Source: Streptomyces sp. NRRL S-455 (GTDB taxonomy: Bacteria; Actinomycetota; Actinomycetes; Streptomycetales; Streptomycetaceae). Taken from it: a stretch of DNA of 64,000 nucleotides. Below the pieces are notes generated by a model. That model was not told the DNA's origin. It searched no databases and worked only from the letters and a program-made list of their open reading frames with translations. How positions within the stretch are numbered: the first letter of the stretch is position 1; every line of letters starts with the position of its first letter. The DNA lies in contig NZ_JOCT01000018.1 in the NCBI RefSeq assembly GCF_000717875.1, forward strand, positions 184,083 to 248,082, written 5' to 3'. Positions 25,721-34,010 of this stretch are shown piece after piece. Position numbers and translations under genes: made by a program.

Positions 25721-25726
25721 TAATGT
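25721..25726 (+). promoter_or_regulatory. Candidate -10 box for tRNA-Leu
   Basis: TAATGT lies in an AT-richer patch 43 bp before the mature tRNA. A convincing -35 partner is not visible. Confidence 0.35.
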
Positions 25727-25768
25727 TTACGTCGTCGCCGCGGGGAGAACCCGCGCGACAGACACCTT

Positions 25769-25853
25769 GTCCGGGTGGCGGAATGGCAGACGCGCTAGCT
25801 TGAGGTGCTAGTGCCCTTTATCGGGCGTGGGGGTTCAAGTCCCCCCTCGGACA
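25769..25853 (+). tRNA. tRNA-Leu(GAG)
   Basis: An 85-nt class II tRNA. The acceptor stem GTCCGGG pairs with CTCGGAC (one G-T). The anticodon stem CTAGC/GCTAG holds loop TTGAGGT with anticodon GAG, which reads CUC/CUU. A long variable arm (TGCCCTTTATCGGGC) is typical of Leu, and the T arm is GGGGTTCAAGTCCCCC. Discriminator A73 fits Leu. CCA is not encoded. A strong hairpin follows 7 bp later. Confidence 0.96.
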
Positions 25854-25860
25854 CATGAAG

Positions 25861-25894
25861 CTGAGGGCCGTGACCGCGAGGTCACGGCCCTCAG
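25861..25894 (+). terminator. Terminator of the tRNA gene
   Basis: CTGAGGGCCGTGACC / GGTCACGGCCCTCAG perfect 15-bp arms with a 4-nt loop, directly after tRNA-Leu and 22 bp before the next start codon. Confidence 0.9.
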
Positions 25895-25916
25895 GCGTTG
25901 TCGCGGAAGGGTGACC

Positions 25917-26291
25917 ATGACCAGCCGTTCCTGCCCGTGCGGACTGCCCGGCACCTACGAGGCGTGCTGCGGGCGCTACCACTCCGCCTCCGCCGCCGCG
26001 CCGACCGCAGAGGCGTTGATGCGGTCGCGGTACTGCGCCTTCGTGAAGGGGGACGTCGCCTACCTGCTGCGGACGTGGCATCCGCGGACACGGCCCGGGC
26101 GGCTGGAGCTCGATCCAGGGATGCGGTGGACCGGGCTGGAGATCCTGCACACGAGTGACGGGACAGCGTTCCACACCACCGGGACCGTGGAGTTCCGGGC
26201 GTCGTACCGGGGCGGGACGCTGCACGAGCGGAGCCGGTTCGAGCGGGTGGACGGGGCGTGGGTCTACGTCGACGGGGACTTCCCGGCGTAG
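25917..26291 (+). CDS. YchJ-family (UPF0225) protein with SEC-C-like zinc site
   Basis: A 124-residue protein of the YchJ/UPF0225 family, function unknown. The N-terminal cysteine cluster (SRSCPCGLPGTYEACCGRYH) resembles a SEC-C zinc motif. It is followed by the conserved ALMRSRYCAFVKGDVAYLLRTWHP and an NTF2-like body ending in WVYVDGDFPA. I chose ATG 25917 with GGAAGGG before it; a GTG two codons earlier is possible. It begins just after the tRNA terminator and is convergent with gntR (7-bp gap). Confidence 0.85.
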   Translation: MTSRSCPCGLPGTYEACCGRYHSASAAAPTAEALMRSRYCAFVKGDVAYLLRTWHPRTRPGRLELDPGMRWTGLEILHTSDGTAFHTTGTVEFRASYRGGTLHERSRFERVDGAWVYVDGDFPA

Positions 26292-26298
26292 CCGGGCC

Positions 26299-27000
26299 TC
26301 ACGGCGCCAGGATGTCGAGTTCCTGGAGGGCGCCGACCGTGATCTCGCGGGTCAGTTCCTCCGCCCGGGCCGCGTCGCCCGCGCGCACGGCCTCGGCCAC
26401 CTGGACGTGCAGGGTGACGGCTGCCGGGTCGGGGTCCTCGAACATCACGTCGTGATGGGTGCGGCCGGCCAGGACCTCGGCGACGACGTCGCCGAGGCGG
26501 GCGAACATCTCGTTGCCGGAGGCGTCGAGGATGACGCGGTGGAAGGCGACGTCGTGGACGAGGTACTCCTCGAGCTTGTGACCGCGTGAATTGGCGACCA
26601 TGCCGAGGGCGCACTCGGTGAGTTCGGCGCACTGCTCCGAGGTGGCGTGCCGGGCGGCGAGGCCGGCCGCGACCGGTTCGACGGCGGAGCGCAGCAGAGT
26701 GAGGGAGCGCAGTTGCCCGGGGCGGTCCTTGCCCGCCAGGCGCCAGCGGATGACCTGCGGGTCGTAGACGTTCCACTGCGACTTCGGCCGCACCGTCACG
26801 CCGACGCGGCGGCGTGACTCGACCAGGTGCATGGACTCCAGGACGCGGACCGCCTCGCGCATCACGGAGCGTGAGACGTCGAAACGCTGGGCCAGTTCGT
26901 CCGTGCGCAGGACACTGCCCGGCGGGTACTCACCCGCCGTGATCTCGGGGCCGAGGGTGTCCAGAACATGGCCGTGCAGCCCCCGGCCCGGTGTGGTCAT
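26299..27000 (-). CDS. gntR: GntR-type repressor of the gluconate genes
   Basis: A 233-residue FadR-subfamily GntR regulator. The winged helix is at about residues 5-75 (GEYPPGSVLRTDELAQRFDVSRSVMREAVRVL), and the FCD effector domain about 95-225 carries metal-type residues (VHDVAFHRVIL; LHVQVAEAV). It is divergent from gntK and heads the other side of the gluconate cluster, so gluconate or its 6-phosphate is the likely effector. The ATG has TACGCT 6 nt before it and no ribosome site, suggesting a leaderless mRNA. I could not pick out a clear palindromic operator in 27001-27137. Confidence 0.88.
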   Translation of the reverse strand: MTTPGRGLHGHVLDTLGPEITAGEYPPGSVLRTDELAQRFDVSRSVMREAVRVLESMHLVESRRRVGVTVRPKSQWNVYDPQVIRWRLAGKDRPGQLRSLTLLRSAVEPVAAGLAARHATSEQCAELTECALGMVANSRGHKLEEYLVHDVAFHRVILDASGNEMFARLGDVVAEVLAGRTHHDVMFEDPDPAAVTLHVQVAEAVRAGDAARAEELTREITVGALQELDILAP

Positions 27001-27137
27001 GCACTCAGCGTACGGGGTAGATCACGGAGGCAAAAAGTCAGACTTATTTGGTCCGGTCCCTTGAATTCGTCGTACCTAATGGGTTTCAGTTGCGTCGACA
27101 TCACGTGTCGACGGAGACAGCAGACAGTGAGGCAGCG

Positions 27138-27656
27138 ATGAACACCCCCCACGTCGTCGTGGTCATGGGCGTCGCCGGCACCGGCAAGACCACCATCGGT
27201 CCCCTGCTCGCGGCCCGGCTCGGCGTTCCCTACGCCGAGGGCGACGACTTCCACCCGCAGGCCAACATCGCCAAGATGTCGGCCGGGACCCCGCTCACCG
27301 ACGAGGACCGCCGGCCCTGGCTGGGCGCCATCGGCGCGTGGGCGCACGGGCGGGCCGGGCTCGGCGGGGTGGTCAGCTGCTCGGCGCTGAAGCGGTCGTA
27401 CCGCGACCGGTTGCGGGCCGCCGCGCCCGGCGTGGTCTTCGTGCACCTCGCGGGTGACCGTGCGCTGATCGAGGACCGGATGTCGCACCGGCAGGGGCAC
27501 TTCATGCCCACAGCGCTGCTCGACTCCCAGTTCGCCACGCTCCAGCCCTTGGAGGCGGACGAGGCGGGGGTCGTGGTGGACGTCTCGGGCAGCCCGGAGG
27601 AGATCACCCAGCGGGCGGCGTTCGCCCTGGAGGACCTCCCCGAGCCCGCCCAGTAG
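27138..27656 (+). CDS. gntK: Gluconokinase
   Basis: Gluconokinase phosphorylates D-gluconate to 6-phosphogluconate for the pentose phosphate route. The 172-residue protein is of the GntK/shikimate-kinase-like P-loop type. The P-loop GVAGTGKT is at residues 11-18, then GDDFHPQANIAKM (substrate loop), CSALKRSYRDRLR and the lid SHRQGHFMP with the final FATLQPLE. The ATG at 27138 is preceded by a short GAGG; the longer in-frame start at 27048 lies in the promoter. It is the first gene of gntK-gntP-SDR-dehydrogenase. Confidence 0.94.
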   Translation: MNTPHVVVVMGVAGTGKTTIGPLLAARLGVPYAEGDDFHPQANIAKMSAGTPLTDEDRRPWLGAIGAWAHGRAGLGGVVSCSALKRSYRDRLRAAAPGVVFVHLAGDRALIEDRMSHRQGHFMPTALLDSQFATLQPLEADEAGVVVDVSGSPEEITQRAAFALEDLPEPAQ

Positions 27657-27705
27657 CCCCTGACGGGACCCGTCCCCTACTCCCCAACGCAAGGGAACCC
27701 ACCCC

Positions 27706-29103
27706 GTGACCAGACTCAGCGTCGAGATGCTGGCAGCGGACGCACCCGAGCCGATCACCTCGGCCGGCCACGCTCAGCTGGGCATCGCCGTCCTGGCGGG
27801 CATCGCCGTCATCGTCCTGCTCATCACCAAGTTCAAGCTGCACGCCTTCCTGTCGCTGACCATCGGGTCGCTGGCGCTGGGCGCGATCGCCGGGGCGCCG
27901 CTGGACAAGGTGCTCCTCAGCTTCAGCACCGGACTCGGCACCACGGTCGCCGGTGTCGGTGTGCTGATCGCCCTCGGGGCGATCCTCGGCAAGATGCTCG
28001 CCGACTCCGGCGGTGCCGACCAGATCGTGGACACGATCCTCGCCAAGGCCGGCGGGCGGTCGATGCCCTGGGCGATGGTGCTGATCGCCTCCGTGATCGG
28101 ACTGCCGCTGTTCTTCGAGGTCGGCATCGTGCTGCTGATCCCGGTGGTCCTGATGGTCGCCAAGCGCGGCAACTACTCGCTGATGCGGATCGGCATCCCG
28201 GCGCTCGCGGGCCTGTCCGTGATGCACGGCCTGGTGCCGCCGCACCCCGGTCCGCTGGTCGCGATCGACGCGGTCGGGGCCGATCTCGGCGTGACGCTGG
28301 CCCTCGGTGTCCTCGTCGCCATACCCACCGTGATCATCGCCGGTCCGGTGTTCTCGAAGTACGCGGCCCGCTGGGTGGACGTCCCCGCCCCGGAGCGCAT
28401 GATTCCGCAGCGTGCGTCGGAAGACCTCGAGAAGCGCCCCGGCTTCGGTGCCACGCTGTTCACGGTCCTGCTGCCGGTGATCCTCATGCTGGCCAAGGCG
28501 CTCGTCGACATCGTCATCGACGACCCGGAGAACCTGGTCCAGCGCGTCTTCGACGTGATCGGCGCCCCGATGATCGCGCTGCTCGCCTCGGTACTGGTCG
28601 GCATCTTCACGCTGCTGCGGCCCGCCGGGTTCCACAAGGAGCGGATATCGCCGCTCGTCGAGAAGAGCCTCGCGCCGATCGCGGGCATCCTGCTGATCGT
28701 CGGCGCGGGCGGCGGCTTCAAGCAGACGCTGATCGACACCGGGGTGGGCCGGATGGTCCTGGACATCTCGAAGGACTGGTCGATCCCGGCGCTGCTGCTG
28801 GCCTGGCTGATCGCGGTGGCGATCCGGCTGGCGACCGGCTCGGCGACGGTGGCGACGGTCTCGGCGGCCGGTCTGGTCGCCCCGCTCGCGGCCGACATGT
28901 CGACCACGCACGCCGCCCTCCTCGTCCTGGCCATCGGCGCCGGCTCGCTCTTCTTCAGCCATGTCAACGACGCCGGGTTCTGGATGGTGAAGGAGTACTT
29001 CGGGCTGAGTGTCGGCCAGAACATCAAGACCTGGTCCGTCATGGAGACGATCATCTCGGTGGTCGCCGGCGGCATCGTCCTGCTGTTGTCCCTGGTGATC
29101 TAG
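27706..29103 (+). CDS. gntP: Gluconate:H+ symporter, GntP family
   Basis: A 465-residue inner-membrane permease for gluconate or related sugar acids. About 12-14 hydrophobic segments cover the length. GntP marks include LPLFFEVGIVLLIPV, the loop HGLVPPHPGPLVAIDAVGAD, and the C-terminal SATVATVSAAGLVAPL and FSHVNDAGFWMVKEYFGLS. The GTG at 27706 has AAGGGAA upstream. It lies 49 bp after gntK and 10 bp before the SDR gene, in one operon. Confidence 0.94.
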   Translation: MTRLSVEMLAADAPEPITSAGHAQLGIAVLAGIAVIVLLITKFKLHAFLSLTIGSLALGAIAGAPLDKVLLSFSTGLGTTVAGVGVLIALGAILGKMLADSGGADQIVDTILAKAGGRSMPWAMVLIASVIGLPLFFEVGIVLLIPVVLMVAKRGNYSLMRIGIPALAGLSVMHGLVPPHPGPLVAIDAVGADLGVTLALGVLVAIPTVIIAGPVFSKYAARWVDVPAPERMIPQRASEDLEKRPGFGATLFTVLLPVILMLAKALVDIVIDDPENLVQRVFDVIGAPMIALLASVLVGIFTLLRPAGFHKERISPLVEKSLAPIAGILLIVGAGGGFKQTLIDTGVGRMVLDISKDWSIPALLLAWLIAVAIRLATGSATVATVSAAGLVAPLAADMSTTHAALLVLAIGAGSLFFSHVNDAGFWMVKEYFGLSVGQNIKTWSVMETIISVVAGGIVLLLSLVI

Positions 29104-29113
29104 GAGTTACGCG

Positions 29114-29878
29114 ATGACGGCTCACCCTCTCTTCGACATCAGCGGCCGCACCGCCCTGGTGACCGGCTCCAGCCGGGGCATCGGACTGGCCCTGGCCCGT
29201 GGTCTCGCCGAGGCCGGCTGCACCGTCGTCCTGAACGGACGCGACAAGGACCGGCTCGCCGAGGCCGCCGCCGGACTGCCCGGCGGCACGGTGCGCACGG
29301 CGGCGTTCGACGTGACCGACGGGCCGTCCGTGGCGGACGGCATCGCGGACGTCGAGGAGCGGGTGGGCCCGCTCGACATTCTCGTCAACAACGCGGGCAT
29401 GCAACTGCGGGCGCCGCTGCTGGAGTTCACCGACTCCGACTGGCACCGGATCCTGGACACCAACCTGACCAGTGCCTTCCTGGTCGGCCGTGAGGCGGCG
29501 CGCCGGATGACGGAGCGCGGCCACGGCAAGATCATCAACATCTGCTCGCTGCAGAGCGAGGTGGTACGGCCCGGGATCGCGCCGTACGCCGCCACCAAGG
29601 GCGCGCTGAAGATGCTGACCAAGGGCATGTGCGCGGACTGGGGTCCCAGCGGCGTGCAGGTCAACGGGCTCGGCCCGGGTTACATCGAGACCGAGCTGAC
29701 CCAGCCGCTCGTCGAGGACGAGGAGTTCAGCGCATGGGTGCGGCGGCGCACCCCGGCCGGGCGCTGGGGCCGTACGCGGGACCTGGTGGGCGGGGTGCTG
29801 TTCCTCGCCTCTCCCGCCGCGGACTTCGTCAGCGGGCAGGTGCTGTACGTCGACGGCGGCATGACGAGCGTGCTGTGA
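29114..29878 (+). CDS. SDR, gluconate 5-dehydrogenase type
   Basis: A 254-residue classical short-chain dehydrogenase. It has the TGSSRGIG cofactor motif (residues 17-24), NNAG, and catalytic Ser/Tyr/Lys (CSLQSEV then YAATKGA). It closely resembles gluconate 5-dehydrogenases (IdnO/Gno), which interconvert 5-ketogluconate and gluconate. That fits its place between a gluconate permease and an idonate-type dehydrogenase. The ATG has CTAGGAG 7 nt before it. The exact sugar acid is inferred from context. Confidence 0.85.
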   Translation: MTAHPLFDISGRTALVTGSSRGIGLALARGLAEAGCTVVLNGRDKDRLAEAAAGLPGGTVRTAAFDVTDGPSVADGIADVEERVGPLDILVNNAGMQLRAPLLEFTDSDWHRILDTNLTSAFLVGREAARRMTERGHGKIINICSLQSEVVRPGIAPYAATKGALKMLTKGMCADWGPSGVQVNGLGPGYIETELTQPLVEDEEFSAWVRRRTPAGRWGRTRDLVGGVLFLASPAADFVSGQVLYVDGGMTSVL

Positions 29879-29895
29879 CCGGCCGGGAGGCTGTG

Positions 29896-30927
29896 ATGCT
29901 GGGTTGTGTGATCCACGGTCAGGGCGATCTCCGGGTCGCGGAGTTGCCGGTGCCGGTGCCCGGGCCGGGGCAGGCGCTGGTCGCCGTACGGTACGGCGGG
30001 GTGTGCGGGTCCGATCTGCATTACTGGCGGCACGGCGGGGTCGGTGACTTCCGGCTCCGGGAGCCGATGGTGCTGGGGCACGAGGTGGTGGGGACCGTGG
30101 TGGAGTACGGTCCCGGCGCTTCGGGGCCGGCTCCGGGTACCGCTGTGGCCGTGCATCCGGCGACCCCGTGCGGTGTGTGTCCGGAGTGCGGGGACGGGCG
30201 GCGGAACGTCTGCGGGGACACGCGGTATCTCGGCAGTGCGGCACGGTTCCCGCATGTGCAGGGGGGATTCGCGGCTCATGTGGTCGTGCCGGGTGAGCAG
30301 GTGCGGGCCCTGCCGGAGGGGCTCGGGCTGCGGCGGGCCGCGCTGGCCGAACCGTTGTCCGTCGCCCTGCACGCGGTGCGGCGGGCCGGCGAGGTGGCGG
30401 GGCGGCAGGTGCTGGTGACCGGTGCCGGGCCCATCGGGTGTCTGGTGGTCGCGGCGGCGAAGGCGGCCGGGGCCTCGCGTGTGACCGTCACGGACCTGGT
30501 GCCGGAGGCTCTGGAATACGCCCGGGTCGCCGGGGCCGACGTGACGGTGCGGGCCGACGATCCGGACGACGCCGGGTGGCCCGGTGAGGTGGATGTGGCG
30601 ATCGAGGCGTCCGGGGTGGCCGCGGGGCTCGACGCGTGTCTGCGGCGGGTGCGCAGGGGCGGAGTCGTGGTGCAGCTGGGGATGTTGCCGCCGGGACAGA
30701 GCTCGTTTGCCGGAAACCTCGTGGTGAGCCGGGAGATCGAGCTGCGCGGGGCGTTCCGCTTCGATACGGAGTTTGACGAGGCGTTGGGGTTGCTGGCGGT
30801 GGAGCCGGTGTTCGACGGTCTGGTCAGTGCGGTGGTTCCCGTGCGGGAGGCCGAGTCGGCGTTCGTGCTGGCGGCTGACCGGAGTCGGTCCTGCAAGGTG
30901 CTGTTGGACTTCGCCTCGGCGCCGTAG
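29896..30927 (+). CDS. L-idonate 5-dehydrogenase-type zinc enzyme
   Basis: A 343-residue medium-chain zinc dehydrogenase, probably L-idonate 5-dehydrogenase feeding 5-ketogluconate to the adjacent SDR. Catalytic zinc ligands are in GVCGSDLHYW and LGHE; the structural zinc cysteines are in PCGVCPECGDGRRNVC. The NAD-binding fold has VTGAGPIGCLVVAAAK. The ATG at 29896 follows GGGAGG; a GTG one codon earlier is possible. It is the last gene of the cluster, convergent with the cytochrome b gene 74 bp away, where I see no clear terminator. Confidence 0.85.
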   Translation: MLGCVIHGQGDLRVAELPVPVPGPGQALVAVRYGGVCGSDLHYWRHGGVGDFRLREPMVLGHEVVGTVVEYGPGASGPAPGTAVAVHPATPCGVCPECGDGRRNVCGDTRYLGSAARFPHVQGGFAAHVVVPGEQVRALPEGLGLRRAALAEPLSVALHAVRRAGEVAGRQVLVTGAGPIGCLVVAAAKAAGASRVTVTDLVPEALEYARVAGADVTVRADDPDDAGWPGEVDVAIEASGVAAGLDACLRRVRRGGVVVQLGMLPPGQSSFAGNLVVSREIELRGAFRFDTEFDEALGLLAVEPVFDGLVSAVVPVREAESAFVLAADRSRSCKVLLDFASAP

Positions 30928-31001
30928 GGGCTGTTGTCGGCGGGCGGCTGCGGGTGGGCTGTGGCTGTAGCGCAGTACCCCGCACCCCTGAGGTCCGATG
31001 G

Positions 31002-31616
31002 CTACGGGCGCCACAACGAGTGCTGTCTGTCCGCCCACTCTCGGCTCACCTCGCCCGTGCGCATGCCTTTGCGGGCCTCCGGGTCCGCCAGGGCCATGCC
31101 GATGTGGCCGGCCAGGACGATGCCGATGGTGAGGGCCAGCCAGTCGTGGACGAAGGTCGCGCTGGTGCGCCAGACGAGGGGGGTGAGGTGGGTGAACCAC
31201 ATCATGAGGCCGGTGGCGAGCATGACGACGGTGGCGCCGGCGATCCAGGCCGCATAGATCTTCTGGCCGGCGTTGAACTTGCCGGCCGGGCGGGACTCGT
31301 GGCGCTTGTCGCGGTGCAGGGCGGCCCGCAGCCAGGTGCGGTCGTGCGGGCCGAAGCGGTTGAGGCGGCCGAGGTCAGCACGGAAGGCGCGGGAGGCGAG
31401 GCCTGCCAGGACGGGGACGGGCAGTGCGAGGCCGGACCACTGGTGCAGGGTGACGACCAGGGCGCGGCGGCCGGCGAGTTCGGCGAGCGGGGGGACGTAG
31501 AGACAGGCCGCGGTGAGCACGCAGACGCCCATCAGGGCGGCTGTCGTGCGGTGCACCCAGCGCTCGGTCCGGCTGAAGCGCCTGACACCGGACGTGGTGT
31601 CAGCTCGTGGGCTCAT
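31002..31616 (-). CDS. Membrane cytochrome b, quinone-linked
   Basis: A 204-residue membrane protein with four hydrophobic segments, of the cytochrome b family that serves molybdoenzymes and hydrogenases (FdhI/thiosulfate-reductase type). Candidate heme-b histidines are in RWVHRTT (about 22), TLHQWSGLA (about 58), FVHDWLALT and LAGHIGMALADP near the C-terminus. Its start overlaps the end of the upstream molybdopterin oxidoreductase gene by 17 nt, so the two are coupled and probably form one complex moving electrons between that enzyme and the membrane quinone pool. Confidence 0.85.
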   Translation of the reverse strand: MSPRADTTSGVRRFSRTERWVHRTTAALMGVCVLTAACLYVPPLAELAGRRALVVTLHQWSGLALPVPVLAGLASRAFRADLGRLNRFGPHDRTWLRAALHRDKRHESRPAGKFNAGQKIYAAWIAGATVVMLATGLMMWFTHLTPLVWRTSATFVHDWLALTIGIVLAGHIGMALADPEARKGMRTGEVSREWADRQHSLWRP

Positions 31617-32349
31617 CGTCGCGTCCGTTCGAGCGGCCGACCCAGGCGTCGATGTCGTAGCCGCGCTCCTCCCAGTAGCCCGGCCGTACCTCGTCGGTGA
31701 CGGTGATGCCGGAGAGCCACTTGGCGGACTTGTAGAAGTACATGGGCGCCACGTAGAGGCGGACCGGGCCGCCGTGGGAGTGGCCGAGGTCCTTGTCCTG
31801 CATGCGCAGGGCGACCAGGACGTCCGCGCGGCGGGCCTGACGAAGGGTGAGGCTTTCGGTGTACGTGCCGTCGAAGCAGGTGAAGCGGATGGCCCTGGCG
31901 GTGGGGCGGACCCCTGCCGCGTCCAGCAGGCGGGAGAGGCGTACGCCCTCGAAGGGGGTGTCGGGGACGCGCCAGCCGGTGACGCACTGGACGTCGCGGA
32001 CCATGCGGGTCTGCGGGAGGGCCTCGAGGTCGGCCAGGGTGTAGGTGGTGGGGTGGTCGACCAGGCCGTCGACCTTCAGGCGGTAGGTGTCGGCGTTCTT
32101 GCGCGGGACGGACGAGGCCACGGAGTAGTAGCGGAAGCCGCCGCCGTTGGGAAGCAGTCCGGTGAGGCCGGTGGGGTCCTTGTCGGCGGCGCCGCCGAGG
32201 AATCCCTCCAGGCCGCGTTGCAGCGTGGGCGCGGCGACCACGCCGAGGGCGCCCAGACCGAGCGTGCCGAGGAAGACGCGGCGGCCGACCGGGGTGCCCC
32301 GCTGTTCGGGGTGGGCGTCGTTCACACCCTTGTATACGTCCTCGTCCAC
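31600..32349 (-). CDS. Molybdopterin-dependent oxidoreductase, sulfite-oxidase fold
   Basis: A 249-residue exported molybdoenzyme of the sulfite oxidase/MsrP-like fold. The molybdenum ligand is Cys122 (VRDVQCVTGW), with the surrounding VDGLVDHP, TCFDGTYTESL and GGPVRLYVAPMYFYKSAKW segments. A twin-arginine-like signal is present (VGRRVFLGTLGLGALGVVAA, about residues 21-40). The GTG start at 32349 is consistent with the protein's beginning. With the coupled cytochrome b gene it resembles an MsrP/MsrQ-like or sulfite-oxidising pair; the substrate is not known. A terminator just upstream isolates it from the permease gene. Confidence 0.87.
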   Translation of the reverse strand: MDEDVYKGVNDAHPEQRGTPVGRRVFLGTLGLGALGVVAAPTLQRGLEGFLGGAADKDPTGLTGLLPNGGGFRYYSVASSVPRKNADTYRLKVDGLVDHPTTYTLADLEALPQTRMVRDVQCVTGWRVPDTPFEGVRLSRLLDAAGVRPTARAIRFTCFDGTYTESLTLRQARRADVLVALRMQDKDLGHSHGGPVRLYVAPMYFYKSAKWLSGITVTDEVRPGYWEERGYDIDAWVGRSNGRDDEPTS

Positions 32350-32362
32350 GTTCTCATTCGAA

Positions 32363-32397
32363 CACCCGCGACCCCCGTGCGACAGGGATCGCGGGTG
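32363..32397 (-). terminator. Terminator of the permease operon
   Basis: CACCCGCGA / TCGCGGGTG arms with extra inner pairing, 40 bp past the permease stop and immediately upstream of the molybdoenzyme start. Confidence 0.75.
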
Positions 32398-32436
32398 CTC
32401 GTCAGACTTCCGTAACCACTTCTTGCGCCGGCCGCC

Positions 32437-33975
32437 TCAGGACGAGGCCGCCTTGTCCAGCTGGAACGCCTCGTTGCCGAGGCCGATGCGGGCGTGCTTC
32501 TCGGGGGCGCGGGCGCGCAGCACCAGGCCGAGGACCAGGCCGGCGACCAGGGCGAGCCCGATGGTGCCGGGCAGCACCCAGCTCAGGGCGGAGCCGGGGC
32601 CGGCGCCGACGAGCACCTCGAAGTCCTTCACCGTGTATCCGGCGATCACGACCAGGGCGAGGCCCGCCAGCGCGGAGGTGACCAGCCGCCAGGCCTGGGC
32701 GCCGGCGGCGCCGCGGCGGACGAAGAAGACGACGACCGACAGGGAGGCCGCCGCCATCAGCACGATCACGCCGAGGGCGCCGATGTTGCCGAACCAGGTG
32801 AACAGGTGCAGGACGGGCGCGGTCGGGTCGCCGACCGGCTTGTCGTCGGCGATCGCGAAGGCGACGACGATCACCACGGACACCACGCTCTGGAGCAGCG
32901 AGCCGGTGCCTGGGGCGCCGCTGCTGCCGCTGGTACGGCCGAAGGCGGCGGGCAGCAGGCCCTCGCGGCCCATGGCGAAGGCGTACCGGGCGACGACGTT
33001 GTGGAAGCTGAGCAGGGCGGCGAACATGCCGGTGACGAACAGGACGTGCAGGACGTCGGTGAAGGTGCCGCCGAGGCGGGACTCCGTGAGGAAGAACAGC
33101 AGTCCGGCGCTCTGCTTCTGGGCCGTGCCGACGATCGCGGAGGGGCCGGTGGCGACGGTGAGGGCCCAGCTGCTCAGGGCGAAGAACACGGCGACGCCGC
33201 CGACGGCGAGGAACATCACGCGCGGCACCAGGACATGCGGGCGGCTGGTCTCCTCGGCGTAGACGGGGGCCTGCTCGAAGCCGAGGAAGGCGGCGATGCA
33301 GAAGCACAGCGCGGTGCCGACGCCCGCGCCGGTGAGGGTGTCGGGGTTGAAGGCGTGCAGCGACAGGCCCTCCTTGGCGGGGTCGGCGAGGGCGGCGATG
33401 TCGAAGATCACGACGAGGAGCACCTCGATGACGAGCAGTACGCCGAGCACCCGTGCGTTGACGTCGATCTTCAGCCAGCCCAGCAGGCCGACGCCGAGCG
33501 CGGCGACGAGGGCCGGTATCCACCAGGCGACCTCGATGTCGGCGTAGGTGGCGAAGAGCCCGGAGACCTCGAAGCCGAAGATCCCGTAGATGCCGACCTG
33601 GAGCGCGTTGTAGGCGACGAGGGCGACCAGGGCGGCGCCCGCGCCGGCGGTGCCGCCGAGGCCGCGGGAGATGTACGCGTAGAAGGCGCCCGCGTTGTGG
33701 ACGTGGCGGCTCATCTCGGCGTAGCCGACGCTGAAGAGGATCAGGACGACACCGAGGACGACGAAGAGCAGCGGCTGGCCGACGATGCCCATCACCGCGA
33801 AGGTGGTGGGCATGACACCCGCGACCACCATGAGCGGGGCGGTCGCGGCGAGGACGGAGAGCAGGAGTCCCCCGGTGCCGAGGCGGTCGGCGCGCAGGGC
33901 TCGCTCCTGCCCCTTGAACGTACTGATGCCGCCGCCGGCGGCGGACGTGCTCGTGCTCGGACTGTCCGTGGTCAT
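32437..33975 (-). CDS. APC-family amino acid permease
   Basis: A 512-residue amino acid/polyamine permease with about 12 hydrophobic helices. APC marks are GTGGLLLSVLAATAPL near the N-terminus, VGYAEMSRHVHNAGAFYAYISRGLG in helices 2-3 and FLGFEQAPVYAEETSRP in the middle. The N-terminus is Ser/Thr rich and cytoplasmic. I chose ATG 33975, where family likeness begins; the continuous in-frame extension upstream is antisense to other genes. It follows the unknown gene at 34011-34976 by 35 bp and ends at a terminator, so the two form an operon. Substrate unknown. Confidence 0.9.
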   Translation of the reverse strand: MTTDSPSTSTSAAGGGISTFKGQERALRADRLGTGGLLLSVLAATAPLMVVAGVMPTTFAVMGIVGQPLLFVVLGVVLILFSVGYAEMSRHVHNAGAFYAYISRGLGGTAGAGAALVALVAYNALQVGIYGIFGFEVSGLFATYADIEVAWWIPALVAALGVGLLGWLKIDVNARVLGVLLVIEVLLVVIFDIAALADPAKEGLSLHAFNPDTLTGAGVGTALCFCIAAFLGFEQAPVYAEETSRPHVLVPRVMFLAVGGVAVFFALSSWALTVATGPSAIVGTAQKQSAGLLFFLTESRLGGTFTDVLHVLFVTGMFAALLSFHNVVARYAFAMGREGLLPAAFGRTSGSSGAPGTGSLLQSVVSVVIVVAFAIADDKPVGDPTAPVLHLFTWFGNIGALGVIVLMAAASLSVVVFFVRRGAAGAQAWRLVTSALAGLALVVIAGYTVKDFEVLVGAGPGSALSWVLPGTIGLALVAGLVLGLVLRARAPEKHARIGLGNEAFQLDKAASS

Positions 33976-34010
33976 CGGGAGAGCGTCCTCATCTCTGGGA
34001 TACGGGGGTG

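Noticed and set aside
31002..32349. A full MsrPQ methionine sulfoxide reductase system
   Set aside because: The folds fit loosely, but the membrane partner looks like a generic four-helix cytochrome b rather than MsrQ, so only the general class is called.
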